Assembly: GCF_963678635.1 (NCBI RefSeq)
Contig: NC_087062.1
Coordinates: forward strand, 78,367,200-78,431,199
Direction of reading: 5' to 3'
Length of the DNA: 64,000 nt
Source: Symsagittifera roscoffensis
Taxonomy: Eukaryota > Xenacoelomorpha > Acoela > Convolutidae
Below are positions 1 to 10,921 of the stretch, piece after piece (position 1 is the first letter of the stretch; each line of letters begins with the position of its first letter). Below the pieces are notes generated by a model. It made no database searches. It was not told the DNA's origin and saw nothing but the letters and a program-made list of their open reading frames with translations. Made by a program: the position numbers and the translations under genes.

Positions 1-473
1 CCCGCTATTCATTTGAAAATGTACTCGCTTTTCTCGAAAGGGGCTCGAAGCACTTAGGTCTTGCTATTCTCAAACTGCGACGACAATTTGATTATCACCC
101 ATTGAAAAATGTACCTGATCTTTATAGCCAACATTGTATTTTTTTTTCATTGTAAGTTACTGAACAAGCGAAATTTCTTCATGGTTTGAATTGTCCCCGG
201 TTTTGATTGCGTGTGAATCATTGAATTTTCTCTTTCTATTCAATAACAACCTCTTCAAATCAAATAACGGGATTTTTCTTGTCCTGTTGTTTGAAGTTAA
301 TGTCCGAAAACTTAATTTTTTACGCTTGCGATTAGCAAGCGTCGGAAGAATGGATTTTTTTTCGATTCAACAACTAGTTGAACAAAAAAATTGATTCATT
401 AGGGGCAGCAGTTCTGATCGAATGTCTAGTCAATTAATATTTTTCGAACATGTCTGCACTTTAAATCGACGTA
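1..473. other. AT-rich stretch without a supported gene
   Basis: No convincing coding region is visible. The 67-codon open frame at 191-394 has low-complexity Leu/Phe/Asn composition and resembles no family I know. The only structured item is the short hairpin at 322-342, listed separately. The stretch ends at the left inverted repeat of the element at 474-871. Confidence 0.5.
322..342 (+). repeat. Hairpin module, ACGCTTGC/GCAAGCGT type
   Basis: A perfect 8-bp stem (ACGCTTGC / GCAAGCGT) encloses a 5-nt loop GATTA. The same stem-loop design recurs at 7820, 10922, 44422, 51561, 54748, 56620 and 58531. In those copies the loop is GATAA-like and is usually followed by a TTGCAATCGGGTACTAG-like string. 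Here the downstream part is degraded, so I read this as an isolated fragment of that family. Confidence 0.6.
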
Positions 474-871
474 GTTCTTTGGGAAGCTAATGAACATGGC
501 GTACTCTTTATGCCGCCGAAAAATGACAGATAACAGAATTGGAAGAGTTATTCGGTCGGGCGTCGAGAAGCGGTCATATCTGTTTTGACGTCACATATAT
601 TGAAAGGTCGCAGGAGCTTATACTAGAAAGTTAAAGAGAATTTTCAGACAACATAACTAATAAGAAACTTGTGCCTAGATTGGAACAGTATATTTTCCGA
701 AATTTTTGTCGGAACAGTTCTTTTGTTGACTTATTTCGATCATCAGCGCAATATTAAAGATGCAATTTTAGCCGTTTTCTTACGCCGGACAAAGTAGCTC
801 TTTAAATTTGGTTATCTGTCATTTTTCGGCGGCATAAAGAGTACGCTATGTTCATTAGCTTCCCATAGAAC
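474..871. mobile_element. Non-autonomous DNA transposon (MITE-like) with 61-bp inverted ends
   Basis: Positions 474-534 and 811-871 are reverse complements over 61 bp with only two mismatches. Each end begins GTTCT[T/A]TGGGAAGC when read inward. The element is directly flanked by TA on both sides (472-473 and 872-873), as expected if TA is the target-site duplication. The 276-bp interior has no open frame of note. TA targets and short non-coding elements with terminal inverted repeats are typical of Tc1/mariner-derived MITEs, but the ends are not ones I can name. The near-perfect ends suggest fairly recent movement or ongoing constraint on the ends. Confidence 0.8.
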
Positions 872-1799
872 TAATTTTAACCCATAAGTTCAAATTTCTT
901 ATAGTGTTTGCGAGTATGCTTCCACTGCTGGAACGCCTCGAAAACTAGTTTTGTTATACTGGCTAATTCACGCATTTAAAATGAGATTTCTCAAATTTTG
1001 GCCCTGCTAAGACCTTTCAAATAATGTCATCTTGCATATGTCAAAATTTCAATCCTATATTTTGAACAGTTGCAGAGAAAACAGAAAATACGTGAAGAAA
1101 AATTCGCTCATTGCGCGCTGAAATCAAAAAGTTGCGGCTTCTATGTCCCATGACTGTAATTGCATGTTTGACAAAATTTTGCAGATTATGGATTTTACGG
1201 ATGATTCTCATGCAATGTACTCAGAAAGGAATAAGATCTTCGACTGCGCAAGCAAACCAGGCCATGTTAGGCTGAAAAAATGTTAGCAACAGATGCTATG
1301 AAAAAATGACATGTCTGTGTTCAAACCCCATGTCTTCTCGGTTTCAGGAACTTGTCTATCATCTGAGCATTGTTTATTCGAATATTTCCATGATTAGCTG
1401 CCATGACAAGCAGACTAGTGAATAGAACCGAATAAAGCCGACAATACATGTGTGATTTTCATTCCCAGCAATTGACGTGGCCAGCAATGCATTTATTTTC
1501 TGCTCATGCTCTTAGTTTGATAATTCTTAATTTGTACGAAAACGAGCTCATAATATATCACTGCCTTTTGTTTGTGTAAAGAATGTTTTAATTAAGATTA
1601 TTTTTGTTAGATTATTAAAAGGGAAACGCAGAACCATTTTTAGTAAAACAATGACAGATTTTTGCAAGAACTTTTCAAAATTGAGGATGATCTAGAGAGA
1701 TGAGAAGAATACTTAATTCGATCTTTTCACATAAAATTTCTTTTATCGTCTTTTATGTATGGAAAAAATTGTTTGTTCTGCATTTTGATGTCGCAATTG
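872..1799. other. Unannotated AT-rich DNA
   Basis: I see no gene, RNA or clear repeat here. The sequence is AT-rich with scattered short frames. Confidence 0.4.
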
Positions 1800-1818
1800 C
1801 CCCCCCCCCCCCCCCCCC
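1800..1818 (+). repeat. Poly-C homopolymer (19 C)
   Basis: A run of 19 cytosines sits in otherwise AT-rich DNA. The minus strand is therefore a 19-G run able to form G-quadruplexes. The length in the assembly is likely imprecise because homopolymers are error-prone in sequencing. A short minus-strand frame across it encodes a poly-Gly stretch and is probably an artefact. Confidence 0.95.
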
Positions 1819-2141
1819 ATTGGTAGAGAGCCAACTTTGAGTTGACAGAAAGGACCTCCGCGTTGTATTAGTCGTTTATAGAGTTTATGTGGGTTAGGAA
1901 ATTGAAAATATGCCAACTTCCTCATGTTAACTGTCCCTTGTTCGATATGTTAACTTTTTAACCTGTAAAATATGTTTACTTCCTGTTCTTGTTAACTTCC
2001 ACTTGCTCGATATTAAAATTTTATTTCCTTCTTTTCGAAAGTGAGCCCTGTCAAGTTCACAGCACTGTTTCAAAGAAAACGGAGTTCTTATAGGGATCAA
2101 TTGAGCGAGACAGGTTTTCAGATTGCTAATCACACTAGGGA

Positions 2142-2187
2142 GCTTGCGAGCGTTAGTGTATTAGTGCGAACCTTCTTTTTTTCTAAC
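2142..2187 (+). repeat. Short dispersed repeat fragment, copy 1
   Basis: This segment contains TAGTGTATTAGTGCGAACC followed by a T-rich tract and CTAA. It matches 14787-14830, where the shared core reads TAGTGTATTAGTATGAACC, in the same orientation and with few differences. Both copies end in a T-run followed by CTAA. A weaker relative lies near 50,705. Family unknown. Confidence 0.6.
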
Positions 2188-2309
2188 CTAACTCGCAATA
2201 AAAGTTTTCCTTAAAAGTGTTCACTTATATGGAAATTTCACTGTAGCATTGCTAATTGCATAGCACCTGTTCCCTGCTATTTTTGTGACTAGTGTCTGTG
2301 ATAAATTAA

Positions 2310-2505
2310 GAGTCCGTGGCCGAGCGGTTAGTGCATAATCTCTAGGTTGCAGTAGGTCGTAGGTTCGAATCTGAGACGTAGCCGAAGTTTTTCTAATCCG
2401 AGGCTTATTTATACTTTTCCTTTTACCCTTTATGAGCTGCTTTTTGTCGTGTTCTCGCTAGTGTTTGCAAAGCGCAGCTTTGCCTCTGTGTAAAGGGTTT
2501 AAAAT
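2310..2505 (+). mobile_element. tRNA-derived SINE, Leu/Ser-like head
   Basis: The head has an RNA polymerase III A box (TGGCCGAGCGG, near 2317) and a B box (GGTTCGAATCT, near 2362), spaced as in a tRNA with a long variable arm. The acceptor and T-stem do not pair properly, so this is a tRNA-like SINE head and not a working tRNA. The tail continues through a T-rich tract to a module containing CTCGCTAGTGTTTGC and the imperfect hairpin GCAAAGCGCAGCTTTGC (about 2466-2482), which also occurs in other SINE-like copies of this window. A diverged second copy lies at 4290-4480. Confidence 0.7.
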
Positions 2506-3150
2506 GAGAAAAGATTTTTTTCAATGTGGATAAATTTCATTGTTTTTAAAAAAAAGTTGTCATACTACAATATTTTTCTGCTTGGTATCATAAGATTTCA
2601 AATGTGTCTATTTTGAAACTGATTTTAACTGAAACTGATATCTGAGCGTGGCAGTTGGTTAATTCGCGGATAAATAATGGTTAACTGATGAAGGTGGAAA
2701 CGCGAATGACTCGCAAATAGCAAGCTCAGAGTTCAAATTCAAGCCCATGCCAAAATTCCTTTTTAAATGAATTTTCTAGTTCTGCATTCGGTTTTCTCGT
2801 TTTTTTTTGCGCGGAAAAGTTAATTATTTATGCTCATTCATTGGAACTTCATGCTACATTCTGGTGTTAGTTTTCTTTTAATTTTGAATTTTGGCCTATT
2901 TCTAAATTAAACAAAGATAGCCAGCAACTGTGGAAATAGAAAGTTGCGACCAAAGTCCTAACAGAACAAAAACAAAAAAAGTTTTTTTTTATAAAATTAG
3001 TGTGGTCTTATCTGCGTGGCGTGATAGAAAAATCGGAATGAGAATCTAGAACTTGAGCAAATTCCAATGTCTCTCAAAATTCAGTTAATTGAAAAAACAG
3101 TTTTTGAAAAAAATGACTAGAAAAACAAAAACATCATTATAAAATATTAA
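2506..3150 (+). repeat. Long dispersed repeat continuing from the SINE, copy 1
   Basis: Matching with 4480-4840 continues past the SINE: both contain GTTGCGACCAAAG, AATTAGTGTGGT and AATGACTAGAAAAACAAAAA in the same order. The SINE-like head is therefore the 5' part of a longer unit of roughly 540 bp, or it inserted before the unit spread. Copy 1 has about 290 extra bases (2593-2882) relative to copy 2, described next. Confidence 0.6.
2593..2882 (+). mobile_element. Probable nested tRNA-derived insertion
   Basis: This block is present in the first copy of the repeat and absent from the second: CTTGGTATCAT is followed almost at once by the TTTTGAATTTT context in the copy near 4550. It contains an A-box-like TGGCAGTTGGTTAATTCG (about 2650) and a B-box-like GAGTTCAAATTC (about 2730). 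The spacing is long for a tRNA. A nested SINE is the simplest reading, but a deletion in the second copy would look the same. No clear target-site duplication was found. Confidence 0.4.
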
Positions 3151-3675
3151 AAAATCTCAGAATTATTGTCAAATGTTTTTGCTGATTTTTTGTCTTTCCA
3201 AAATGGCTTCAATAAAACTTCAAAATTAATATTAATTTCATAGAACTACGTTTTTACGGCTTAAATTAAGCATAAATAAGCTATTTTAAGCCTCCTCGCT
3301 CGCTTTACTTGCTCGATGTTAGACAAAAAATCAAAAATTTCAAACCGGTTTTTCTCGACTCCGGGAAAGTTTTTTTGGCAATTTTTGAAATAGTTCGAAT
3401 CACGGCTTCACAATGAAATATCACTCAACTCGTTCCAAAAGTTATTTTTGGTAGCTTTTTCGGTTGGAAAACAAAAAAACTAAAACACCCGAATACAAAG
3501 TTGCCCGTTTTCAAATTTCGTGCATTTAGCTATCTGTTTCTCTCTTTGGAGGCTAGGAAGTTTTTTCTTAATTGTCAATGATAGAAATGAAAACGCCATA
3601 GAATCTGAAAAGCCCGTCTTGCTTAACAAAATCGCTCATTCCGGAATGTAGGGAAATAATCTTAGCCTGATGTGC

Positions 3676-3714
3676 TATTATCTTGATGTATTATCTTGAT
3701 GTATTATCTTGATG
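3676..3714 (+). repeat. 13-bp microsatellite, three exact units
   Basis: TATTATCTTGATG occurs three times in direct succession, preceded by a partial TGATGTGC copy. This is a short local expansion with no gene context. Confidence 0.9.
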
Positions 3715-4289
3715 TACTATTCTAATACAGGCAAGTTAAGGCCTAATGGTAGCTCCTCGGTGATTCGCAGGAGCAGAACTTGTTTTTTTTTTCACTATTT
3801 AGTTCCATGGTTTTTTTTGAACAACTTTTTATTCTAGAAATTGTTTACGCTTGTTTTTAGCGTTTTTATTTTAATTTTCACATCGATTTCAATTTAACTT
3901 TGTTTGTTAAAAATTAATCAAGTTGCGCGCCCTCGATGAAAAAAGCAAATGGTGCACAAACGATAGATGACGTGGAAGTTCAAAATTATACTTGTGAAGA
4001 AATTAGTCTCATCATCGTTTCTTCTGGTATCTCAAGATTTGCTTTATTGTTTTTACAACTGTACTTGGTTTCTTCAAAATTATTAGTTTTTCGGTTCAAC
4101 ATTTTTTTCTTATTGGTTTTCGTTTTTGGCAGTTGATAAAATTTGATTTCTGACAAGTCTTCTAGTAATATAGTGATAACAGACAACTCAAGTTTAATGA
4201 TTTTCCTGCTGAGTAAAAATCACTCATTGAGCCAGTTTCACTAGTTTTGTTTGTTTTATCAAAAAGCGACAAATATCTAAATTTTTTGA

Positions 4290-4840
4290 AATTCCAAGAC
4301 CTGCATTAGACTCACAATATCTAGGTTGCAGTAGATCTTAGGTTCGAATCCAAGAGATAGCCGAATTCTCACTAATTCGAGGTTTATTTCGTTTTTTGCC
4401 GTTTATAGAGATTTTTTTGTCTTGATCTCGCTGGTGTTTGCGAAGCGCAGCTTCGCCTGCGTGTAAAGGGTTTAATATGAAAACAGCATCTCTTTTCTAT
4501 TCGGATAAATTTTCGTTTTAAGTAAGTTTCAAAATACGATATCTTCTGCTTGGTATCATGTCCTGTATTTTGAATTTTGCCCATTCTCGAAATTAAACAA
4601 GGATAGCTGGCTACTGTGCAAATAGCACAGAATGTTGCGACCAAAGTTTTAACAAAAATAGAAAAAAATAATTTTTTTTTCAAATTAGTGTGGTGTTTTC
4701 TACGTGCTGTGATAAAAAGATCTGAACAAGAAAATAGAACTTGAGCCAATTCGGAAGTCGTTCTAGAATAGGCAGACTGAACAACAGTTTTTGAAAAGAA
4801 TGACTAGAAAAACAAAAAAAACATTAAAAAACCAAAAAAA
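4290..4840 (+). repeat. SINE-headed dispersed repeat, copy 2
   Basis: This is the second, diverged copy of the 2310-3150 repeat without the nested insertion. The B box GGTTCGAATCC (about 4340) is intact and the A box is degraded. The tail contains CTCGCTGGTGTTTGC and the perfect hairpin GCGAAGC-GCA-GCTTCGC (about 4439-4455). It then shares TGTAAAGGGTTTAA, GTTGCGACCAAAG and AATGACTAGAAAAACAAAAA with copy 1. Confidence 0.65.
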
Positions 4841-4849
4841 AAACTGTCA

Positions 4850-7075
4850 AAAATTTTTTTACAATTTTTTGAACTTTTTGATTCTCAAAAACACCCAAAA
4901 AATTTTTTGAGTGTCGTTTGGATCAAGAATGAAAGAGCTTTACAATTTTATATCACACAACTCACTCGAATAGCTATTTGTGTTAGTGGATTTTGCGTGG
5001 TAAGCAAAAAATGAAAAAAATCTAAAACAACGAAATTATTAAATGATTTTCGAATCACGATTGAAAAGGCCTTTAATCTGATAAATCACTCGTCTCATTC
5101 CGATGAATGTTTGTAACACCGGATTTTGTGTGGAATACAAAAAGAAAAAGCACTTAAATACAATGCTCCTCCTCATTTTTCAAATGTCCGGAAAAATTAG
5201 TGTTGGCTGTAAATATGCGTGCAGTCGTTTCTATGATGTGCGAGTTCAATTAGGTTCTTTTTTTAAATTAAAAAAAGCGTAATTGACAATCTTCTTCCTA
5301 ATTAACGTTTTTAGGAAGTTTAAGCTGTCTAAAAATATGTTTGAAAATCGTTTCACAGACATACATCAGAAAAAAATTAATTCCAGGTCTGCCAAAGCCT
5401 AAATAATTCATTCAGTCTAGCAAAAAAAATTTTTAAAATCTTTGAAAGACCAATTTATTGGCTCGGCGGTTCATAACAACGGGGCTCATTAAACCGAAGT
5501 TCCCTGTATGTGTTCAAAGCAAGAGAAGTTTTTAAAATTCTTTATTAAGATTGTCGATTGCCAGCGTCTTTATTTGAGGTTATTTCGAATTACGGTCATT
5601 TTTCTCTGAGTTTATCTGAAGGAATTGTAAAGGGTTAATCCTCTGAAAAATCAATCCTTAAATGGTTACCATAACATTAAGTGATTTGTCCTGATACCGT
5701 TTAAACTATGAATAGGTCAATTTCATGAAAGTAAAAATTTAGTAATTTCGTCGTTATGTATGAGATGCTACCGTTTTATTTGACACCACAGCGCTTGATA
5801 TGATATCCTTCTGTTGGGTCTATCAAGTTTGCATTGTGCTAGACCTGACATCATCAGTTATAAATGGATAATGAGCTACCACAATTGCCGGGCAATCAAC
5901 TCGCCTCCGTCAAAAGCTACAATACGACCCCCTAAGTTTTCCTTTGTGTGCTTGAAGTTAAAATACTTTTAAAAAATAAATAATTGCAGCCCCGATGCTG
6001 GTGTTGCCACTATTAACCGCGCTAAGTTTTTTTGTTTAAGCGATATGTTATCAATCTTTTATTGTATAATTAAATACCCACTTACGTAACTCCACACGAG
6101 CAAGCGATATTTTTTCAGGTATATTAGTTTTAAATAGCGGTATTCAACAACGCTGAATTTGAAATTGTGTTCAAAGTTGATCACATTTTGGAATTTTGAT
6201 TAGTTTGTGTGAATCGGTGGCAGTTTTGCGTGTTTTTGGACGAAAACCGAGAATAATTTTCTTGACATTTTGCTGAGTTAATTGCTTGCTTAGAAAAATT
6301 TGCCGCGCTTGGGGAACTTAAGTGAATATAATTACTTGGCATTGAGTTGGGATAAGTAAAAACAGCATTCAAAAATTTTTTCGGCACTGTTGAACAAGAT
6401 TTTGAGTATCGGCTCTGTTGTACTTCGATACTGTTGTACTGCCTCGTTTAGAATTTAACCAAGAGAACAGACTTTACCAAATAGCCTTGAATGAGTGTTC
6501 AAGTGGTACAGCTAAGTAATTACGTGTATGAAGAAAGGATTTTCTGACAAGGCCTGCGGGCTGTTGGCCCATCTCTCTTTATTATTAGTTTATTGCTAAA
6601 TTATTTGACACATATTTTTTTTAAGTTACTTGTTTGCTACTAGACAAAGTATAGGACTCCCAGTTTGGAAAAGAATAATGAGGCTCCAAATTTTCATGTT
6701 AGAAGAAGAGTTTTAAAAAATCTGTTTGTTGTATATTTTAATTTTAATTGTTTCTTCAAAGTCCATTGATAATTTTCTGTTGAAAAGAAAGTTCCTGGGT
6801 CGACATTTTCTGCTGTGTACATTATCAAAATGTTTCAAGATGTTTCATTGAATATACTTTCCTTATTGCTGATTTTTTTCCAACCTATGCGGTTTCTTTT
6901 CAAGCGTTTAGATTTTTCAAAAGATATCAATAAACATTACGAAACGTTTTGGTTTTTCCAAGTCTTTTTAGACCCTCTTACTAGGTTGCATCGTAGAACT
7001 AAGTTTGTGGATGTAAGTTTTTTTTCTAGTAGTGTTGATTCGTTCAAATTTCCGACTTTGTTCAGTAACTTGATA
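4850..7075. other. Unannotated AT-rich DNA
   Basis: I see no supported gene. Short frames at 6181-6387 (minus) and 6815-7087 (plus) have Phe/Leu/Asn-rich composition and no recognisable domain. The stretch ends where a module shared with 49.8 kb begins. Confidence 0.4.
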
Positions 7076-7079
7076 AAGA

Positions 7080-7560
7080 ATCAATGAACATAATTCAGAC
7101 TCTTATCTAAGTCTTGATTTTTTTGTTATTTTTTCAGGAAAAGTCTTAAACTTTATCCAGGCTCAACTTAGACTTAGTCTTGGCGGTTGGATTATTGATT
7201 TCTTTTCAAGTTAGCTCATTTCCTTTGTTACAAAGAAAATGTAAAGGTCACAAAAAAACGTGATCGATTTCTTGATTCAAAGTCGGATTTAATTATCGAA
7301 TTTTACAGTGAAATACAATTTTTACCTATTGACGCAGTTTTTTCAAATTGGGTTAATTTTATCAAAAAATCGTCAATCAAAAATTTTTCTAGACATCCCA
7401 AGTGATTTAAGCTCATCTTTTTTTTGAAGTTCGAAATTTGAGATTTTTCAAAAAACCAGTCAGGGTTTTTTTTCGTTTTGTATGCGTTATTGACTCTTTT
7501 CCAACTGTCTGTTGGCTATATTTTCGTTATAAAATACAACCTAACTCATCATTCAGAAAT
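7080..7560 (+). repeat. Dispersed repeat module, left-flank copy
   Basis: From 7082 (ATGAACATAATTCAGACTC) through GAAAAGTCTTAAA to the palindrome-like CCAACTGTCTGTTGG (about 7500), this segment matches 49,790-50,200 in the same order and orientation at diverged identity. Parts recur at 9280-9400, 53,085-53,210 and 62,150-62,320. It is followed by CTAACTCATCATTCAG, which may be the next module of the macro-repeat. No open frame is conserved between copies, so it is probably non-coding transposon debris. Confidence 0.6.
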
Positions 7561-7819
7561 AGCTTTGGCGGCTGTGGGCGTGTTCAAAGTGCTTTAAATC
7601 AAGTTATTGTTCCCTAAAATACTTCTTAAAAGTGTTTTTAAATTTCAAAAAAATCATAATATAGGTTTACTAATATTTTGAAGCAAAATCATCGGGAATA
7701 AAAGCTTTAAGCACATCAAAATGAACGCTTTGTTGGTGGGTCCATTGTTACTGATCACTAAAGAATTTTTCTCTGCATTGACTAATCGAACAATGGCAGC
7801 AGTCAATTACAAGTTAATT

Positions 7820-7857
7820 ACCCCTGCGATAATCAAGGGTATTGCAATTGGGTACTA
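7820..7857 (+). repeat. Hairpin module with GGGTACTAG tail
   Basis: ACCCCTGCGATAATCAAGGGT is an imperfect stem-loop. It is followed by ATTGCAATTGGGTACTAG, nearly the same string that follows the hairpin at 10,922. It is an orphan copy of the family, as I see no tRNA-like part downstream. Confidence 0.65.
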
Positions 7858-8639
7858 GACATTTTTTTCGCGTATAAAACTTCGTTCACAGAATGGTAAT
7901 TTTATTAGGAGTGATAAATATCAGTTCTGACATGCTCAAGTTCTAGTAGTTCAAATAAAACTAACATCACTTAAGTAGTGATTAGGTAAAGACTGTTTCA
8001 GTTTGTAATTAATTTTTCACAAAAAATCTCAACTTTCGGGTTAGTGCTACTCGTCCTAGTTTCTGTCGTTTGGTTTTTTGTTTCTTTTTTAATCGCACAT
8101 TTTATCCTGTAGGGTTTTTATTGGTCTACCTTTTAAAGGATGGGTTTTGTACTAATTTAAAGAGTCTTGTACTAAAACTGAAAGTTCAATAATTTGTAAA
8201 TTTACCAAGTCTGATTTTGCGTATTTTTTTTTCATTTTTTAATAATGTTTAAGCAGATTGTTATTTCGGCCTAGCGAACTTATTTTGCGCAATTCAGAGG
8301 GCAAAATATATTCCTACAGAATTATGTGCCTCTGTTTGGCTGGGTCATAAACATCTTTCATTCAGTTCTGTTTTCGCCTCAACAGGTTTCAACCCAAAAT
8401 TTGTCGCCTTTTTGTCACTCGGTGAATGATATCCAGTTAATTTTAGGGCTGTTTCTCAACGCCATGCGATACCACCATGAAGTTTTTGTAGCTCAGCTGT
8501 ACTTTTCCAATTTTTTCAAGTTATATTTTCAGGTTGTATTTTCAAGTAATTTTTTCAACTTAGTTTTTCAGGAGTTTTTGACTGCCTTTTTCCCACTGAA
8601 TTTTTTCCACTGAGTTTTGAACATATCAAATTTTACGCC

Positions 8640-9229
8640 AGAAGGCACATTTCTTGGGATGTTTTCGCAGATAATTGAAAATTCGTCTAGCTTTTAAAAG
8701 CTTTTCGGCAATTTGTTCATCCCGCTTCAAGTTTGTGCGCACTTCGTGCCCAAGATCAGTCACATTTCACTGCTTCCGACAATGAACATCAGGTCTTAAG
8801 GAGCATTGAAGTGAAGGGAACAATACTTAATAGTGTTAAAACTCAGTTGATTATCAGACGTCCATAACTTTAAGACATCTAAATTGTCTTGCAAATTTTG
8901 ATTTGAATCCGTTCCTGTTGCTAATAATTTTGTGTCATCGGCATATCAATAGCAGCTTGAAGAATCCGTTAAATCAAGCATATCGTCAATGAAAATGAGG
9001 AAAAAAAGCGGTCCCAAAACACTTCCACGAGGAACTCCACTTGCAACAGGTAAAATATCGGACAGCGTTCCTTCTACATTCTACCTCTGAGAACGATTTT
9101 TAAGATAACAACAAAACAGATCAATAATATCTTCATCAAATCCAAATCTAGTTAATTTAAAAAAGGAGAAGAGTGTTCAGCTGTGTCAAAAGCTTTGCTG
9201 AAATCTAGATAAACTAGTTATTTGATCCA
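8640..9229 (-). pseudogene. Decayed non-LTR retrotransposon (LINE) reverse transcriptase
   Basis: Read on the minus strand, the palm motifs of a Jockey/CR1-type reverse transcriptase appear in the right order. YLDFSKAFDT lies at about 9213-9184, SGVPRGSVLGP at about 9044-9010, and the catalytic YADD at 8945-8934. Downstream are NLQDNLDVLKLW and a FNYLRKHIPRNVPSG-like stretch. It is broken: there is a frameshift after the first motif, a stop near the SQR motif, a TGA at 8948-8946 next to YADD, and later stops and shifts. The endonuclease domain and 3' end were not found. It is a dead fragment of a mobile element. Confidence 0.85.
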
Positions 9230-9259
9230 TGTTTCTCAAATTGGGTGATTTTTTTAAAA

Positions 9260-9410
9260 GGGGTCAAATTTTAATTGTTCTAGAAATTCAAAGAGCTCTA
9301 AGGTAATCTTTTTTTCTCGGTAAATTGATAGTTGAATTTTAATTAAAAACCAGATATTTTTTCTCTTTCCTTGCGGTAATTAGCCTTTTCCAACTGTCAG
9401 TTGGACTTTT
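9260..9410 (+). repeat. Dispersed repeat module (TTGTTCTAGAAATTC type)
   Basis: TTGTTCTAGAAATTCAAAGA, TTTCTCGGTAAATTGATAG and CTTTTCCAACTGTCAGTTGG occur here in the same order as at about 50,055-50,190 and 53,085-53,210. The last string is an inverted repeat (CCAACTG/CAGTTGG). Confidence 0.6.
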
Positions 9411-9854
9411 TACTTTCTCAGATAAGCACAGTATTATTTGAAGTTTTTTCATAAATAAGCGAAAGGCTGTTTAAACTGTATCAGATATCAATTGACGAGT
9501 TTTTACCGAGTAATTATGAAATCAAGAAAAAACAGCTGTCCATGGCGAGCCAAAGGGGCAGATTTTCTGCATAGTAAGAGAAATCTGTAGCGTGCTGTTC
9601 ATGATCTAAAATTTTTTGTGATCTTATTTTTTTCATGATCTAAATTGGGTGAAAAAAATGGCGGAAAGACGCTAAAACTATCTAGCTATTTAAATTGATA
9701 CAAATTGTAAATTAAATGTTTAAAATAGATGGATCTCTTGTTATAGTACTGTAGTACTTGAGTTATATTACTGAAGGATACTACCACAATTTTTGAAAAC
9801 GAAATGTACTTAATGTTTCTCAGTTTTTGTAACCAAAATGTTTAAAAAATTCTG

Positions 9855-10075
9855 TAGTATTGTGATGCCAAAATGATGCAGATTTCTTACTTTTGCGTTT
9901 TCTTAGGTCGAATTATTCAAGAGTCTAGTTTCGAAGTTAATTTGTCCTTACCAACCTAACTGGACTTTTGCCATCTTTTTAAGTTCAGTTCATTTGCTTT
10001 GTCAAAAGAAATCCACTATCAAGCAGCAAAAAGGTAAAGGTCACGAAATACCGGCTAACGACTTCTAGTCTTGGA
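9855..10075 (+). repeat. Direct repeat, copy 1 (pair with 10,683-10,910)
   Basis: Shared landmarks in the same order are GTATTGTGAT, TTGCGTTTTCTTAGGTCGAA, TTAGTTTCGAAGTTAATT-like text, AAGTTCAGTTCATTTGCTTT and GGCTAACGACTTCTAGTC. The two copies lie about 830 bp apart. The second runs straight into the hairpin/tRNA-like element at 10,922. Confidence 0.65.
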
Positions 10076-10682
10076 GTGGGTTTTAATTTTCAGATTTTCT
10101 GCTTAATATATATTTTTTGCCTTTTTGATCAAGAATTTCGATTGATTGATGGGGGTTAACAGAAAAGATGTACTGACTGTAATCTCAAAAACAATAGGAG
10201 CGCCAATGCAATAATAGAAACAGAAACTGTAAACGCCCACGCAACAAATGATTGAAAATTTAGGCAGCTCAATTTTTTGATATGGTTGATAATATCTGTT
10301 GATAATTTTTCATTGTAAATTAATAATTCCTGCCTTAAAAATTCCTACCTTAAAAAAATTATTTTTGTTTTCAAGCTTATTTTCATTTTGGGACTGTTAA
10401 AACTTTGTTATAACATTTTTAAAGATCATTTTTTGTCGTTTGCGTTTTAAGTTCGCGAAGTGCAGCTTCGCTTGTTTCGCATTTCAGAAGTTCCTTATCG
10501 AAAATTAAAGTTGTGCATTCAATAATGTAAGGGCCTGCAACAATTTGTTAAGATTACTACATAATACTTCTCAGCTTCTGATGTTCCATAAATGATTCTA
10601 AAGATTCGTAAAAGCGTTTTGTTATATTTTGTTCATTTATGTACACAAGACGAGAAAAATGTAAAAAGATAATCAGTGAAGT

Positions 10683-10910
10683 ATTGTGATACTAAAGTAA
10701 TGCCAATTTCTTATTTTGCGTTTCTTAGGTCGAATCCTTCTAGGGAAATTTAGTTTCGAAGTTAATTGCTTAGTGTCATTAAACTTACATTAAGTTTTAC
10801 CATCTTTTTAAGTTCAGTTCATTTGCTTTGTTAAAAGAAAGCCACAATCCAATATTGAACAGCAAAAGTCTAAAAGTCCCGAAATACTGGCTAACGACTT
10901 CTAGTCTCGA
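10683..10910 (+). repeat. Direct repeat, copy 2
   Basis: This is the partner of 9855-10,075, with moderate divergence and small indels. It ends in GGCTAACGACTTCTAGTC just before the hairpin at 10,922. Confidence 0.65.
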
Positions 10911-10921
10911 AAGCGTTTTTT

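Noticed and set aside
2310-2385. Functional tRNA gene
   Set aside because: The A and B boxes are good, but the acceptor and T stems do not pair, and a related diverged copy has a degraded A box, so it is a SINE head.
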